From Caldimicrobium sp964493015 (lineage in GTDB: Bacteria; Desulfobacterota; Thermodesulfobacteria; Thermodesulfobacteriales; Thermodesulfobacteriaceae), in the NCBI GenBank assembly GCA_964493015.1, contig CAZBLU010000027.1, forward strand, positions 1 to 21,531: 21,531 bases of DNA, given 5' to 3'. The notes below the pieces were generated by a model that was given only the letters and a program-made list of their open reading frames with translations, did not search any database and was not told where the DNA came from. The number at the start of each line of letters is the position of its first letter. Within the stretch, counting starts at the first letter, position 1. Below are positions 5,500 through 12,373 of this stretch, one piece after another. The position numbers and the translations under genes are program-made.

Positions 5500-7085
5500 A
5501 AAAGATTGAGATATACGATACCACTTTAAGGGATGGAGCCCAGGCCGAAGAGGTTAATTTTTCTGTTGAAGACAAAATTAGGATTGCTCTAAAACTTGAT
5601 GAACTAAAGATTGACTATATTGAAGGGGGCTTCCCAGGGTCAAATCCCAAGGATTTCCAATTTTTCAAAGAGATAAAGGACTATCATCTGAAACATGCAA
5701 AAATTGTAGCCTTTGGAAGCACCTTTCATCCTCGGAAAAGCCCTGAGACTGACGAAATCTTTAAAAGCCTAATTCATGCAAAGACAGAGGTGGTAACCAT
5801 ATTTGGTAAGAGTTGGACTATTCATGTAAAAGAGGCGCTAAAAACAACCCTTGAGCACAATCTCCAAATAATTGAAGATTCCATTAGATATTTAAAGTCT
5901 CAGGTAGGCAAGGTTATTTATGATGCGGAACACTTTTTTGACGGCTTTAAGGAAGATCCAGAATATGCCTTAGAGACGCTTAAAAGGGCCTATCAGGCAG
6001 GGGCAGATTGTCTCTGTCTCTGTGACACCAATGGTGGCACTTTACCTCATGAGGTCTCAGAGATAATTAAAAGGGTGAAAGAGGTTTTGGGGGATAATGT
6101 TCCTCTCGGGATACACGCCCATAATGATTCTGAGTGTGCGGTAGCTAACTCCCTTGAGGCTGTGAGGCTTGGGGTGAAGCATGTGCAGGGAACGATCAAT
6201 GGCATTGGGGAGAGATGTGGGAATGCCAATCTCTGCTCCATTATCCCTAATTTAGTGCTTAAAATGGGTTATGAGACCTCTTCTCAGGATGTCCTTTTTA
6301 AATTAACCGAGGTCTCCCGTTATGTCTTTGAAATAGCTAATCTTCCCCATCCAGCAAGGTTACCCTTTGTGGGAAGATCGGCCTTTGCTCACAAGGGAGG
6401 GGTTCATGTCTCAGCAGTTCTTAAGTCTCCACGCACCTATGAGCATATTGATCCTTCCTTAGTGGGGAATACAAGGAGAGTGCTTGTTTCTGAGCTTTCA
6501 GGCAGGAGTAATATTCTCTATAAGGCTAAGGAGCTTGGGATTGAGCTTGATTCTGAGAGTGCCTTAGTGAATAAGATTGTGGAAGAAATTAAAAAGCTTG
6601 AAGCAGAGGGGTATGAGTTTGAGGCAGCTGAGGCTTCTCTTGAGCTTTTGATTTATAAGCTTATGGGTGAACCAAAGCAGTATTTTGAACTATTAAGTTA
6701 CAAGGTCTTTGACCAAAAACAATTAAAGGATTTGCCCCTTGCAGAGGCTACGGTTTTGGTTAGGGTTCCGCCAGGGGTGGGAGAAGTGGAGCACACAGCT
6801 GCCCTTGGTAATGGGCCTGTTAATGCCTTAGACAATGCCCTAAGAAAGGCCTTAGAGAGGTTCTATCCCCAGATCAGGGAGATGGAGCTTGAGGATTATA
6901 AGGTGAGAGTTTTACCTGGCCTTCCTGGGACTTCTTCTAAGGTGAGAGTCTTTATTCTCTCTAAAAGTAAAGGTCAAAAATGGGGGACTGTTGGGGTCTC
7001 CACCGATATTTTAGAGGCAAGCTGCCAGGCCCTAATAGATTCTTACACCTATAAATTGTATTTAGACAAAAAGAGGAGAGGATAA
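5496..7085 (+). CDS. cimA: (R)-citramalate synthase
   Basis: Condenses pyruvate with acetyl-CoA to (R)-citramalate, the threonine-independent entry to isoleucine. At 529 aa it fits the CimA branch of the isopropylmalate/homocitrate synthase family. The HMGL-like TIM barrel (about 1-270) opens with Y-D-T-T-L-R-D-G-A-Q at 7-16 and includes the metal-binding G-I-H-A-H-N-D segment and the N-G-I-G-E-R-C-G-N loop. The C-terminal LeuA-type regulatory domain (about 400-525) carries V-E-H-T-A-A-L-G-N-G-P-V-N-A-L-D, typical of the allosteric dimer domain, so isoleucine feedback is expected. The long D-A-E-H-F-F-D-G-F-K stretch is characteristic of CimA rather than LeuA. The start is a GTG overlapping the lysC stop (GTGA) with TAAGGAGG just upstream. 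No leuCDB is nearby. Confidence 0.93.
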   Translation: MKKIEIYDTTLRDGAQAEEVNFSVEDKIRIALKLDELKIDYIEGGFPGSNPKDFQFFKEIKDYHLKHAKIVAFGSTFHPRKSPETDEIFKSLIHAKTEVVTIFGKSWTIHVKEALKTTLEHNLQIIEDSIRYLKSQVGKVIYDAEHFFDGFKEDPEYALETLKRAYQAGADCLCLCDTNGGTLPHEVSEIIKRVKEVLGDNVPLGIHAHNDSECAVANSLEAVRLGVKHVQGTINGIGERCGNANLCSIIPNLVLKMGYETSSQDVLFKLTEVSRYVFEIANLPHPARLPFVGRSAFAHKGGVHVSAVLKSPRTYEHIDPSLVGNTRRVLVSELSGRSNILYKAKELGIELDSESALVNKIVEEIKKLEAEGYEFEAAEASLELLIYKLMGEPKQYFELLSYKVFDQKQLKDLPLAEATVLVRVPPGVGEVEHTAALGNGPVNALDNALRKALERFYPQIREMELEDYKVRVLPGLPGTSSKVRVFILSKSKGQKWGTVGVSTDILEASCQALIDSYTYKLYLDKKRRG

Positions 7086-7090
7086 GTCAA

Positions 7091-7849
7091 ATGCCTGTGA
7101 GGATATCTTTTGCAGGAAAAGGTGGCACTGGAAAGAGCACTCTTTCTGCGCTGATGGTAAATTATCTTTTGGAGGCAGGATTGAAGCCTATTTTGGCAGT
7201 AGATGCGGACCCTAATGCTAATTTAAATGAACTCTTAGGGGAAGAGGTGCATATTACCCTGGGAGAGATCAAAGAAGAGTTAAGAAAGAGTGTGCCTGAT
7301 AGTATGGCCAGATATGACTATGTGGAGATGCGTCTTCATCAGGCCATCATCGAGGCTGATGGTTATGACCTCATTGTGATGGGTCAGCCTGAAGGGCCAG
7401 GTTGTTACTGTGCTGCTCATTCCTTTCTCTCCCAGGCTATTGAGAAGCTTATGCGCTCCTATAATTATCTTGTTATTGATAATGAAGCAGGGATGGAGCA
7501 CCTCTCCAGGCTGAACTTGCTTGAGATGGAGCATCTTCTCATTGTCTCCGATGCCTCATACAGGGGAATAATTACGGTAGAGAGGATTGCAGAGCTTTTA
7601 AAGAGTCTTCATATTAAGGTGGAAAATCTCTGGATGATAGTTAATCGCTGTCCTGAAAATCTGCCAGAGGAGTTGAAAAAGGTAGCCAAAGAAGTAGCTG
7701 AAAGACAGGGCCTTAAGCTTTTAGCCTTCTTACCAGAAGATCCCATGGTGTTACAATATGAGGCCCAAAGGGTTCCTGTGTTTGCCTGGAAAAATTCCCC
7801 TCTCAAAGAAGCTTCTTTTAAAGCCTTCCAAAGCCTATTTCAAAAATGA
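7091..7849 (+). CDS. cooC: CooC-like nickel-insertion ATPase (CO dehydrogenase maturation factor family)
   Basis: P-loop ATPase of the MinD/ParA (SIMIBI) class, 252 aa. The deviant Walker A is G-K-G-G-T-G-K-S-T at 9-17, the switch region has D-A-D-P-N at 38-42, and a CxC motif sits at Cys105-Tyr-Cys107. In CooC from Carboxydothermus and Rhodospirillum this CxC pair at the dimer interface binds the Ni ion delivered to carbon monoxide dehydrogenase. The presence of both motifs makes CooC the best assignment; a general ParA-type function is less likely. No CODH or acetyl-CoA synthase gene lies in this window, so the client is elsewhere; a Wood-Ljungdahl organism is implied. The gene starts 5 nt after cimA and its stop overlaps the cysS start (ATGA). 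Confidence 0.85.
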   Translation: MPVRISFAGKGGTGKSTLSALMVNYLLEAGLKPILAVDADPNANLNELLGEEVHITLGEIKEELRKSVPDSMARYDYVEMRLHQAIIEADGYDLIVMGQPEGPGCYCAAHSFLSQAIEKLMRSYNYLVIDNEAGMEHLSRLNLLEMEHLLIVSDASYRGIITVERIAELLKSLHIKVENLWMIVNRCPENLPEELKKVAKEVAERQGLKLLAFLPEDPMVLQYEAQRVPVFAWKNSPLKEASFKAFQSLFQK

Positions 7850-9306
7850 ACTTAAAAATTTACAATACCCTTTCTCGCAAAGTAGAGGCCTTTGAACCCT
7901 TAAATCCCCCTAAGGTTACCATGTATGTCTGTGGTATAACTGCCTATGATTCGTCTCATCTTGGCCATGCAAGGAGTGCTATTATTTTTGATGTGCTCTA
8001 CCGTCTCCTGAGAAGTCTTGATTATGATGTGATCTATGTGCGCAATATTACCGACATTGATGACAAGATCATTAATAGGGCAAATAGGGAGGGAGTTTCT
8101 TGGAAGGAAATCACTGAGAGGTATACACGGGAATACCAGGAGGAAATGGAGGCCCTCAAGGTCTTAAAGCCTACCTATGAACCTAAGGCAAGTGAACACA
8201 TTGCTGAGATGATAGAGATTATTCAAAGGTTGATTGAAAAAGGGCTTGCCTATGAGAGTGGAGGCGATGTCTATTTTTCCGTGGGGAAATTTCCCAATTA
8301 TGGGAGGCTTTCGGGAAGAAAGCTTGAAGAGATGCTTGCAGGTGTGCGCATTGATCCCTCGGAAAAGAAACGACATCCCCTTGATTTTGCTCTTTGGAAG
8401 GCCTCTAAACCTGGAGAGCCCTTTTGGTATAGCCCCTGGGGCTTAGGAAGGCCAGGTTGGCATATCGAATGCTCTGCCATGAGCCTTAAGTATTTAGGGG
8501 AGACCATAGATATCCACGGTGGAGGCTTAGATCTTATCTTTCCCCATCATGAAAATGAGATAGCTCAAAGCGAAGGGGCAACAGGGAAACCTTTTGTAAG
8601 ATATTTCATCCATCACGGGCTCATCACGGTGGATGGTGAAAAGATGTCTAAGAGCTTAGGCAACTTTGTGACTACCAGATATCTCTTAGAGAGATATCAC
8701 CCAGAGGTCATAAGGGCCTTTCTTCTCTCTAAACACTATAGGTCTCCTCTCGACTACAGTGAGAAAGCCATGAAAGATATGGAAAAGGCCCTTTATCGCC
8801 TTTATGAGACCCTCTATTGGGTCAAGAAAGTAAAGGTAAAGAGAGAGGGAGGCCTAAGATCAGAGGGAGAAAGGCTTTCTCAGGCCATGATCTCTTTTAG
8901 AGAAAATTTTATGAATAGTCTTTTGGAGGATCTCAATACGGCCCAGGCAATAGGGCACCTCTTTTCCTTTGATGGAGAGCTATATAATTTTGTAAGTAGA
9001 TTCAGAGATCTTAGCTCTGAAGAGGCTGAGCTCCTTCAAAATAGTGTTAGCCTCATACAACAATTAGCTGGAACCTACTTAGGAATAATTGAAGAGGACC
9101 CAGAAGAATTTTTCCAAAAAGAAAGGGCAAGAAAGCTTAAGGCCTCGGGGATAAGTCTTGAGGAGGTTGAAGAGCTCATTGCCGAGAGGTTTCAGGCAAG
9201 AAAGAATAGGGATTTTGCCCAGGCTGATCGCATTAGAGAAAAATTACAAACCCTTGGGGTGCAACTTAAAGACACTAAAGAAGAGACCTTTTGGTATGTG
9301 GAATGA
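7846..9306 (+). CDS. cysS: Cysteinyl-tRNA synthetase
   Basis: Class Ia synthetase charging tRNA-Cys, 486 aa, full length. Zinc-site residues expected for substrate cysteine recognition are visible: Cys29 (Y-V-C-G), Cys209 (H-I-E-C-S), His234 and Glu238 (H-H-E-N-E). The HIGH signature appears as HLGH at 38-41 and the KMSKS loop at 266-270. The C-terminal DALR-type helical domain runs from about 350, ending in the G-V-x-L-K-D-T motif typical of CysRS. The ATG overlaps the cooC stop, and its own stop overlaps the cvpA-like ATG, so all three are translationally coupled. Nothing unusual is seen apart from HLGH in place of HIGH, which occurs in natural CysRS. Confidence 0.96.
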   Translation: MNLKIYNTLSRKVEAFEPLNPPKVTMYVCGITAYDSSHLGHARSAIIFDVLYRLLRSLDYDVIYVRNITDIDDKIINRANREGVSWKEITERYTREYQEEMEALKVLKPTYEPKASEHIAEMIEIIQRLIEKGLAYESGGDVYFSVGKFPNYGRLSGRKLEEMLAGVRIDPSEKKRHPLDFALWKASKPGEPFWYSPWGLGRPGWHIECSAMSLKYLGETIDIHGGGLDLIFPHHENEIAQSEGATGKPFVRYFIHHGLITVDGEKMSKSLGNFVTTRYLLERYHPEVIRAFLLSKHYRSPLDYSEKAMKDMEKALYRLYETLYWVKKVKVKREGGLRSEGERLSQAMISFRENFMNSLLEDLNTAQAIGHLFSFDGELYNFVSRFRDLSSEEAELLQNSVSLIQQLAGTYLGIIEEDPEEFFQKERARKLKASGISLEEVEELIAERFQARKNRDFAQADRIREKLQTLGVQLKDTKEETFWYVE

Positions 9307-9830
9307 TTTGGTTTGATTACCTGGCCCTGGGAATCATAGCCTATTTCGTCATTAGAGGGTTCCTTTCGGGGTTTATTAAGGGTTTTTTCTCTCTCTTAGG
9401 TATGCTTATAGCCTTCCTTTATGCTGGTTGGCTATCCTTAAAACTAAAGCCCTACATGGCCCACCTTATAAGTCATTCTAAAGGGCAGTTACTAATCAGT
9501 TTTTTACTGGCCTTTCTTTTGATTTATTTATCCTTTGTTCTCTTAGGATATGTCATAGTTTTGTTTTTAAAGGAGATTAACTTAAGTCTTGGAGATAGAA
9601 TCTTAGGGGGGCTTTTTGGTCTTATCAAGGGAGCTTTATTTGTTACCTTTTTTTATTTTCTTATTGTGGTGCCCTTTCCCCCAGCTAAGGAATCCTTGGA
9701 TAGGGCCCTTGTCTATCCAGTGGTTTCAACTACAACCAAACTATTGATGCCTTTAATCCCTAAGAGCTGGATAGAATTCATTCAGCGAACAAGAAAATAT
9801 TACGAAATCCCCAAGATGCTTCTTTCTTAG
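9303..9830 (+). CDS. CvpA-family inner-membrane protein
   Basis: A 175-aa hydrophobic protein with about four transmembrane helices (roughly residues 4-22, 26-46, 62-86, 97-120) followed by a short hydrophilic C-terminus. The N-terminal W-F-D-Y-L-A-L-G-I-I and G-F-x-x-G-F-I-K-G-F-F-S-L pattern is typical of the CvpA / colicin V production family. The cellular role of that family is still unclear, with proposed links to envelope homeostasis. The ATG at 9303 overlaps the cysS stop (ATGA), which favours it over the in-frame TTG at 9291. The last codons overlap the convergent hisB stop by 3 nt, so no room remains for a terminator between the two genes. Confidence 0.8.
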   Translation: MIWFDYLALGIIAYFVIRGFLSGFIKGFFSLLGMLIAFLYAGWLSLKLKPYMAHLISHSKGQLLISFLLAFLLIYLSFVLLGYVIVLFLKEINLSLGDRILGGLFGLIKGALFVTFFYFLIVVPFPPAKESLDRALVYPVVSTTTKLLMPLIPKSWIEFIQRTRKYYEIPKMLLS

Positions 9831-10411
9831 AGAATCCCTTTGGTGGAGATAACCTCTTCATCTATCTGGGTTATGGCCTTTTTAAAGGCATAGGCAAAGG
9901 CCTTAAAAAGGCTTTCAGCAATGTGGTGGGCATTTTTACCGTAAAAATTCCTAAGGTGCAAGGTAAAAAGCCCGTTTATAGCCAAGGCCCGAAAGAATTC
10001 TTCCACAAGTTCTGTGTCAAAGGTTCCAATCCTTTCCACAGGAAAGGTGACTTGATAGACGAGGAAGGGCCTTCGGGCAAGGTCAATAACTGCCTGGGAG
10101 AGGGCCTCTTCCATAGGGATGGTGGCCTCTCCGTAGCGGGCAAGGCCTTGTCTCTCCCCAAGAGCAGCTTCTAAGGCCTGGCCAAGGGTAATCCCAATAT
10201 CCTCAACAGTGTGATGAAAATCAACCTCAAGGTCTCCTTCAGCAGTGAGCTCAAAGATCACCCCTGAGTGGAAAGAAAAGAGCTCAAGCATGTGGTCAAG
10301 AAAGCCAATCCCTGTGGTAATTTTGCTTTTTTCCAAATATTCACCATAGAGATCAAGATTAATGGTTATATAGGTTTCCCTTGTTTGTCTCTCCTTTTTG
10401 ATTAGCGACAT
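9827..10411 (-). CDS. hisB: Imidazoleglycerol-phosphate dehydratase
   Basis: Catalyses the dehydration of imidazole glycerol phosphate to imidazole acetol phosphate in histidine synthesis. The 194 aa are the monofunctional dehydratase with no phosphatase domain. It has the two pseudo-repeated Mn-binding motifs, H-H-T-V-E-D at 66-71 and H-H-I-A-E at 162-166, plus F-L-D-H-M at 37-41. It begins 10 nt downstream of the heme chemoreceptor gene on the same strand, with a weak TAAGGT site overlapping that gene's stop, so it is probably expressed from the chemoreceptor transcript. No other his gene is in the window. Its stop overlaps the convergent cvpA-like gene. Confidence 0.95.
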   Translation of the reverse strand: MSLIKKERQTRETYITINLDLYGEYLEKSKITTGIGFLDHMLELFSFHSGVIFELTAEGDLEVDFHHTVEDIGITLGQALEAALGERQGLARYGEATIPMEEALSQAVIDLARRPFLVYQVTFPVERIGTFDTELVEEFFRALAINGLFTLHLRNFYGKNAHHIAESLFKAFAYAFKKAITQIDEEVISTKGIL

Positions 10412-10421
10412 CTATTTTACC

Positions 10422-12164
10422 TTAAAGTTTAAATCTGTTAGAAATATCTTTTAGGTTCTCAGCAAGTTCTCTTAATTTTTCTGCAGTAGCCAAGTTTGTC
10501 CTGGATACTTCTTTGAGGTTTTCTACCGCTTTTACTAATTCCTCCATAGAAGTGCCAATTTCACTGGTATAATAAGCTGTATCCTGTAAATAGGTATTAA
10601 CCTCACCCACGGTGATGGTTTGCTCTTCTGTGGCACTGGCAATGACGCTCGCAGCATCGTTGATTTGGTTTACAATTTCTCTAATGGCATCAATAGAGGA
10701 GATGGAACTCTCGATATTCTTTTGCACTTCAGAGATCATCTCTTCAATATTTTTAGTAGCCCTTTGGGTCTGTTTGGCAAGCTCTTTAACTTCATTAGCT
10801 ACGACTGCAAAGCCTTTACCTGCCTCTCCAGCCCTTGCTGCCTCAATAGAGGCATTCAAGGCAAGGAGATTGGTAGCCTCAGCTATGTTATTAATGAGGG
10901 TTACAATCTCTCCAATCTTTTTAGAGTCCTCGGAGAGTTTCTCTACTACCTGATGGGCAAGGTCTGTCCTCGTTTTAGCCTCTTTGGTCATTTCTGTGGT
11001 CTTTAACACGCTTTGGGTTATCTCTTGAATAGCAATATTCATCTGTTCAAAAGAGTGGGATACCTCATTGAGTTTCATGTTGATGTCCACAATCTTTTGA
11101 TTGACCATTTCCGTAATTTGAGAAAGATTTAGGGCAGATTCGTCAAGGTTTAGGCTTTTATCTCTCATGAGCCCTGTAGTTTGTAAAAGCTCTTGGAAGG
11201 AGGAGAGAAGCCCTTTAACCAGCTCAATAAGGCCAAGGCGCATCTCCTCTAAGGCTGTAATTAACCTTTTTAACTCATCTTCCCGATCATAGGTAAAAGA
11301 ATAGGAGAGGTCTCCCTGAGCAATTTTTTCTGTGACCTCAATGACCTGATGAAGAGGTTTTTCCAGATTTTTGGTCATAAAGTATCTGATCCAAAAAAGG
11401 GCGAGAAGGAGTACAGTAAAGGTAGCTAAGGCAAGAAGGCCTATAACTACGTAGAGTCTATTTAGATGGCTATCAAGGAAGTAAATGATTTCAAAGGCAC
11501 CTCTTATATCTCCAGCCTTCCAGTTTTCCATAGGCCCTCCGGTAAGGTCCTTCCCCTCTCTGTTACCCCATAGTTCATAAGAACGAGCAGGGTCCCCATG
11601 GCAGATCAAACAGTCTTCCGTGAGGTAGATTGGTCTAAAGACACGTATGGCCTTCCTCTCTTTTCCAGTCTGAGGATCCTTATATTTTCCCTCTATGACA
11701 AAGGTTCCCTTGATCTCACCTTTTTGATATTTTTGTAAGACCACTTTTTCTAATTCATCAGGGGTATTGTTGGGGTTACGGGGTTGTTCCTTGGGAACTC
11801 TGAAGAGATAGCCCCCATCTTTTTCTCCCTCTTTGAGGGTCTTCATAGCCTGGACAACAGGCACCATATTCATAAATTCATTGATGATGGCTTTATACTT
11901 AGCCTCGTTTCCTTCAGCTTTAGCCTCAAGAGCCCGCCTCTTTAGATCTTCCATCTGGCTCTTAAAGAGACCAGCTTCATGAAGCTTACCAAAATTTTTG
12001 CGAATGTTTTCTCCCTGAATGATAATACCCTCAGCCCCTGTGATAATAGTTCTTTTTACCTGCTGATAGGTATTTAGGCTTTGCAAGGTAAAGATAAAAA
12101 GAGCAACAAAGAGCAAAAGAACAATAACCGTTAATAATATTTTTCCTTTGATACTCTTAAACAT
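10422..12164 (-). CDS. Methyl-accepting chemotaxis protein with periplasmic c-type-heme sensor domain (DUF3365/Tll0287-like)
   Basis: A 580-aa transmembrane chemoreceptor. TM1 is at about 8-27, a periplasmic domain of about 205 residues follows, and TM2 is at about 239-259. A HAMP domain lies at about 260-312, then a cytoplasmic coiled coil whose hairpin tip (E-A-T-N-L-L-A-L-N-A-S-I-E-A-A-R) is near 429-464 and would contact CheA/CheW. The periplasmic domain contains C-L-I-C-H at 185-189, a covalent heme c motif, within a DUF3365-like context (C-x-x-C-H-G-D-P). Geobacter chemoreceptors with heme-c PAS-like periplasmic domains are known, so redox, O2 or NO-type sensing is plausible; the signal here is unknown. 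ATG at 12164 is preferred over GTG at 12170 because GGGGGGTG lies at proper distance. No C-terminal CheR-tether pentapeptide is present. The gene is divergent from a second chemoreceptor. Confidence 0.9.
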   Translation of the reverse strand: MFKSIKGKILLTVIVLLLFVALFIFTLQSLNTYQQVKRTIITGAEGIIIQGENIRKNFGKLHEAGLFKSQMEDLKRRALEAKAEGNEAKYKAIINEFMNMVPVVQAMKTLKEGEKDGGYLFRVPKEQPRNPNNTPDELEKVVLQKYQKGEIKGTFVIEGKYKDPQTGKERKAIRVFRPIYLTEDCLICHGDPARSYELWGNREGKDLTGGPMENWKAGDIRGAFEIIYFLDSHLNRLYVVIGLLALATFTVLLLALFWIRYFMTKNLEKPLHQVIEVTEKIAQGDLSYSFTYDREDELKRLITALEEMRLGLIELVKGLLSSFQELLQTTGLMRDKSLNLDESALNLSQITEMVNQKIVDINMKLNEVSHSFEQMNIAIQEITQSVLKTTEMTKEAKTRTDLAHQVVEKLSEDSKKIGEIVTLINNIAEATNLLALNASIEAARAGEAGKGFAVVANEVKELAKQTQRATKNIEEMISEVQKNIESSISSIDAIREIVNQINDAASVIASATEEQTITVGEVNTYLQDTAYYTSEIGTSMEELVKAVENLKEVSRTNLATAEKLRELAENLKDISNRFKL

Positions 12165-12168
12165 ATCC

Positions 12169-12175
12169 ACCCCCC
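12169..12175 (-). promoter_or_regulatory. Ribosome-binding site setting the heme chemoreceptor start
   Basis: On the - strand GGGGGGT is followed by GGAT and then ATG at 12164. It would overlap the alternative GTG at 12170, so it selects the ATG. Confidence 0.5.
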
Positions 12176-12199
12176 AGGTCGAATGGTAAATTATTTTTC

Positions 12200-12227
12200 A
12201 TTGTAGCATAATTTTTTTTGGATTCAA
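12200..12227 (-). promoter_or_regulatory. Candidate promoter for the heme chemoreceptor (and hisB)
   Basis: Read on the - strand: -35 TTGAAT (12227-12222), 16-nt spacer, -10 TACAAT (12205-12200). The -35 box lies inside an inverted repeat at 12216-12235 with arms TTTTGGA and TCCAAAA (6-nt centre), which could serve as an operator. An overlapping alternative is TTGGAA with TATGCT at 17-nt spacing. Confidence 0.5.
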
Positions 12228-12245
12228 TTCCAAAACTAAATTCAT

Positions 12246-12266
12246 TTTGCACCTGATCAGTGTAAA
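12246..12266. repeat. Imperfect inverted repeat between the two chemoreceptor promoters
   Basis: Arms TTTGCAC (12246-12252) and GTGTAAA (12260-12266) match with one mismatch across a 7-nt centre that includes the palindrome CTGATCAG. The left half-site TTTGCAC is the same as in the perfect inverted repeat at 316. It sits between the divergent promoters, a usual position for a shared operator. Function is inferred. Confidence 0.35.
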
Positions 12267-12305
12267 TAGAACCCTTGAAGCAGTTACCTAATTTTTAAAT
12301 TGTTC

Positions 12306-12335
12306 TTGTCAAATCTGAAAATTTTTCTATATAAT
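12306..12335 (+). promoter_or_regulatory. Promoter of the CZB-domain chemoreceptor
   Basis: TTGTCA (-35, 12306-12311), an 18-nt spacer and a consensus TATAAT (-10, 12330-12335) would give a start near 12342 and a leader of about 32 nt. This is the strongest sigma-70-like match in the window. It argues against control of this receptor by a sigma-28 flagellar promoter. Confidence 0.6.
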
Positions 12336-12362
12336 TAAGTTTAAGTTTCAATACTTCATTGC

Positions 12363-12368
12363 GGAGGG
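12363..12368 (+). promoter_or_regulatory. Ribosome-binding site setting the CZB chemoreceptor start
   Basis: GGAGGG ends 5 nt before the ATG at 12374. It would lie inside the gene if the upstream in-frame TTG at 12359 were used, so the ATG is chosen. Confidence 0.6.
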
Positions 12369-12373
12369 TTGGG

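Noticed and set aside
10612..11006. Two overlapping + strand frames of 113 and 128 aa inside the heme chemoreceptor gene
   Set aside because: They are antisense to the highly conserved signalling hairpin, whose codon pattern leaves the opposite strand open; a similar antisense frame occurs in the second chemoreceptor.
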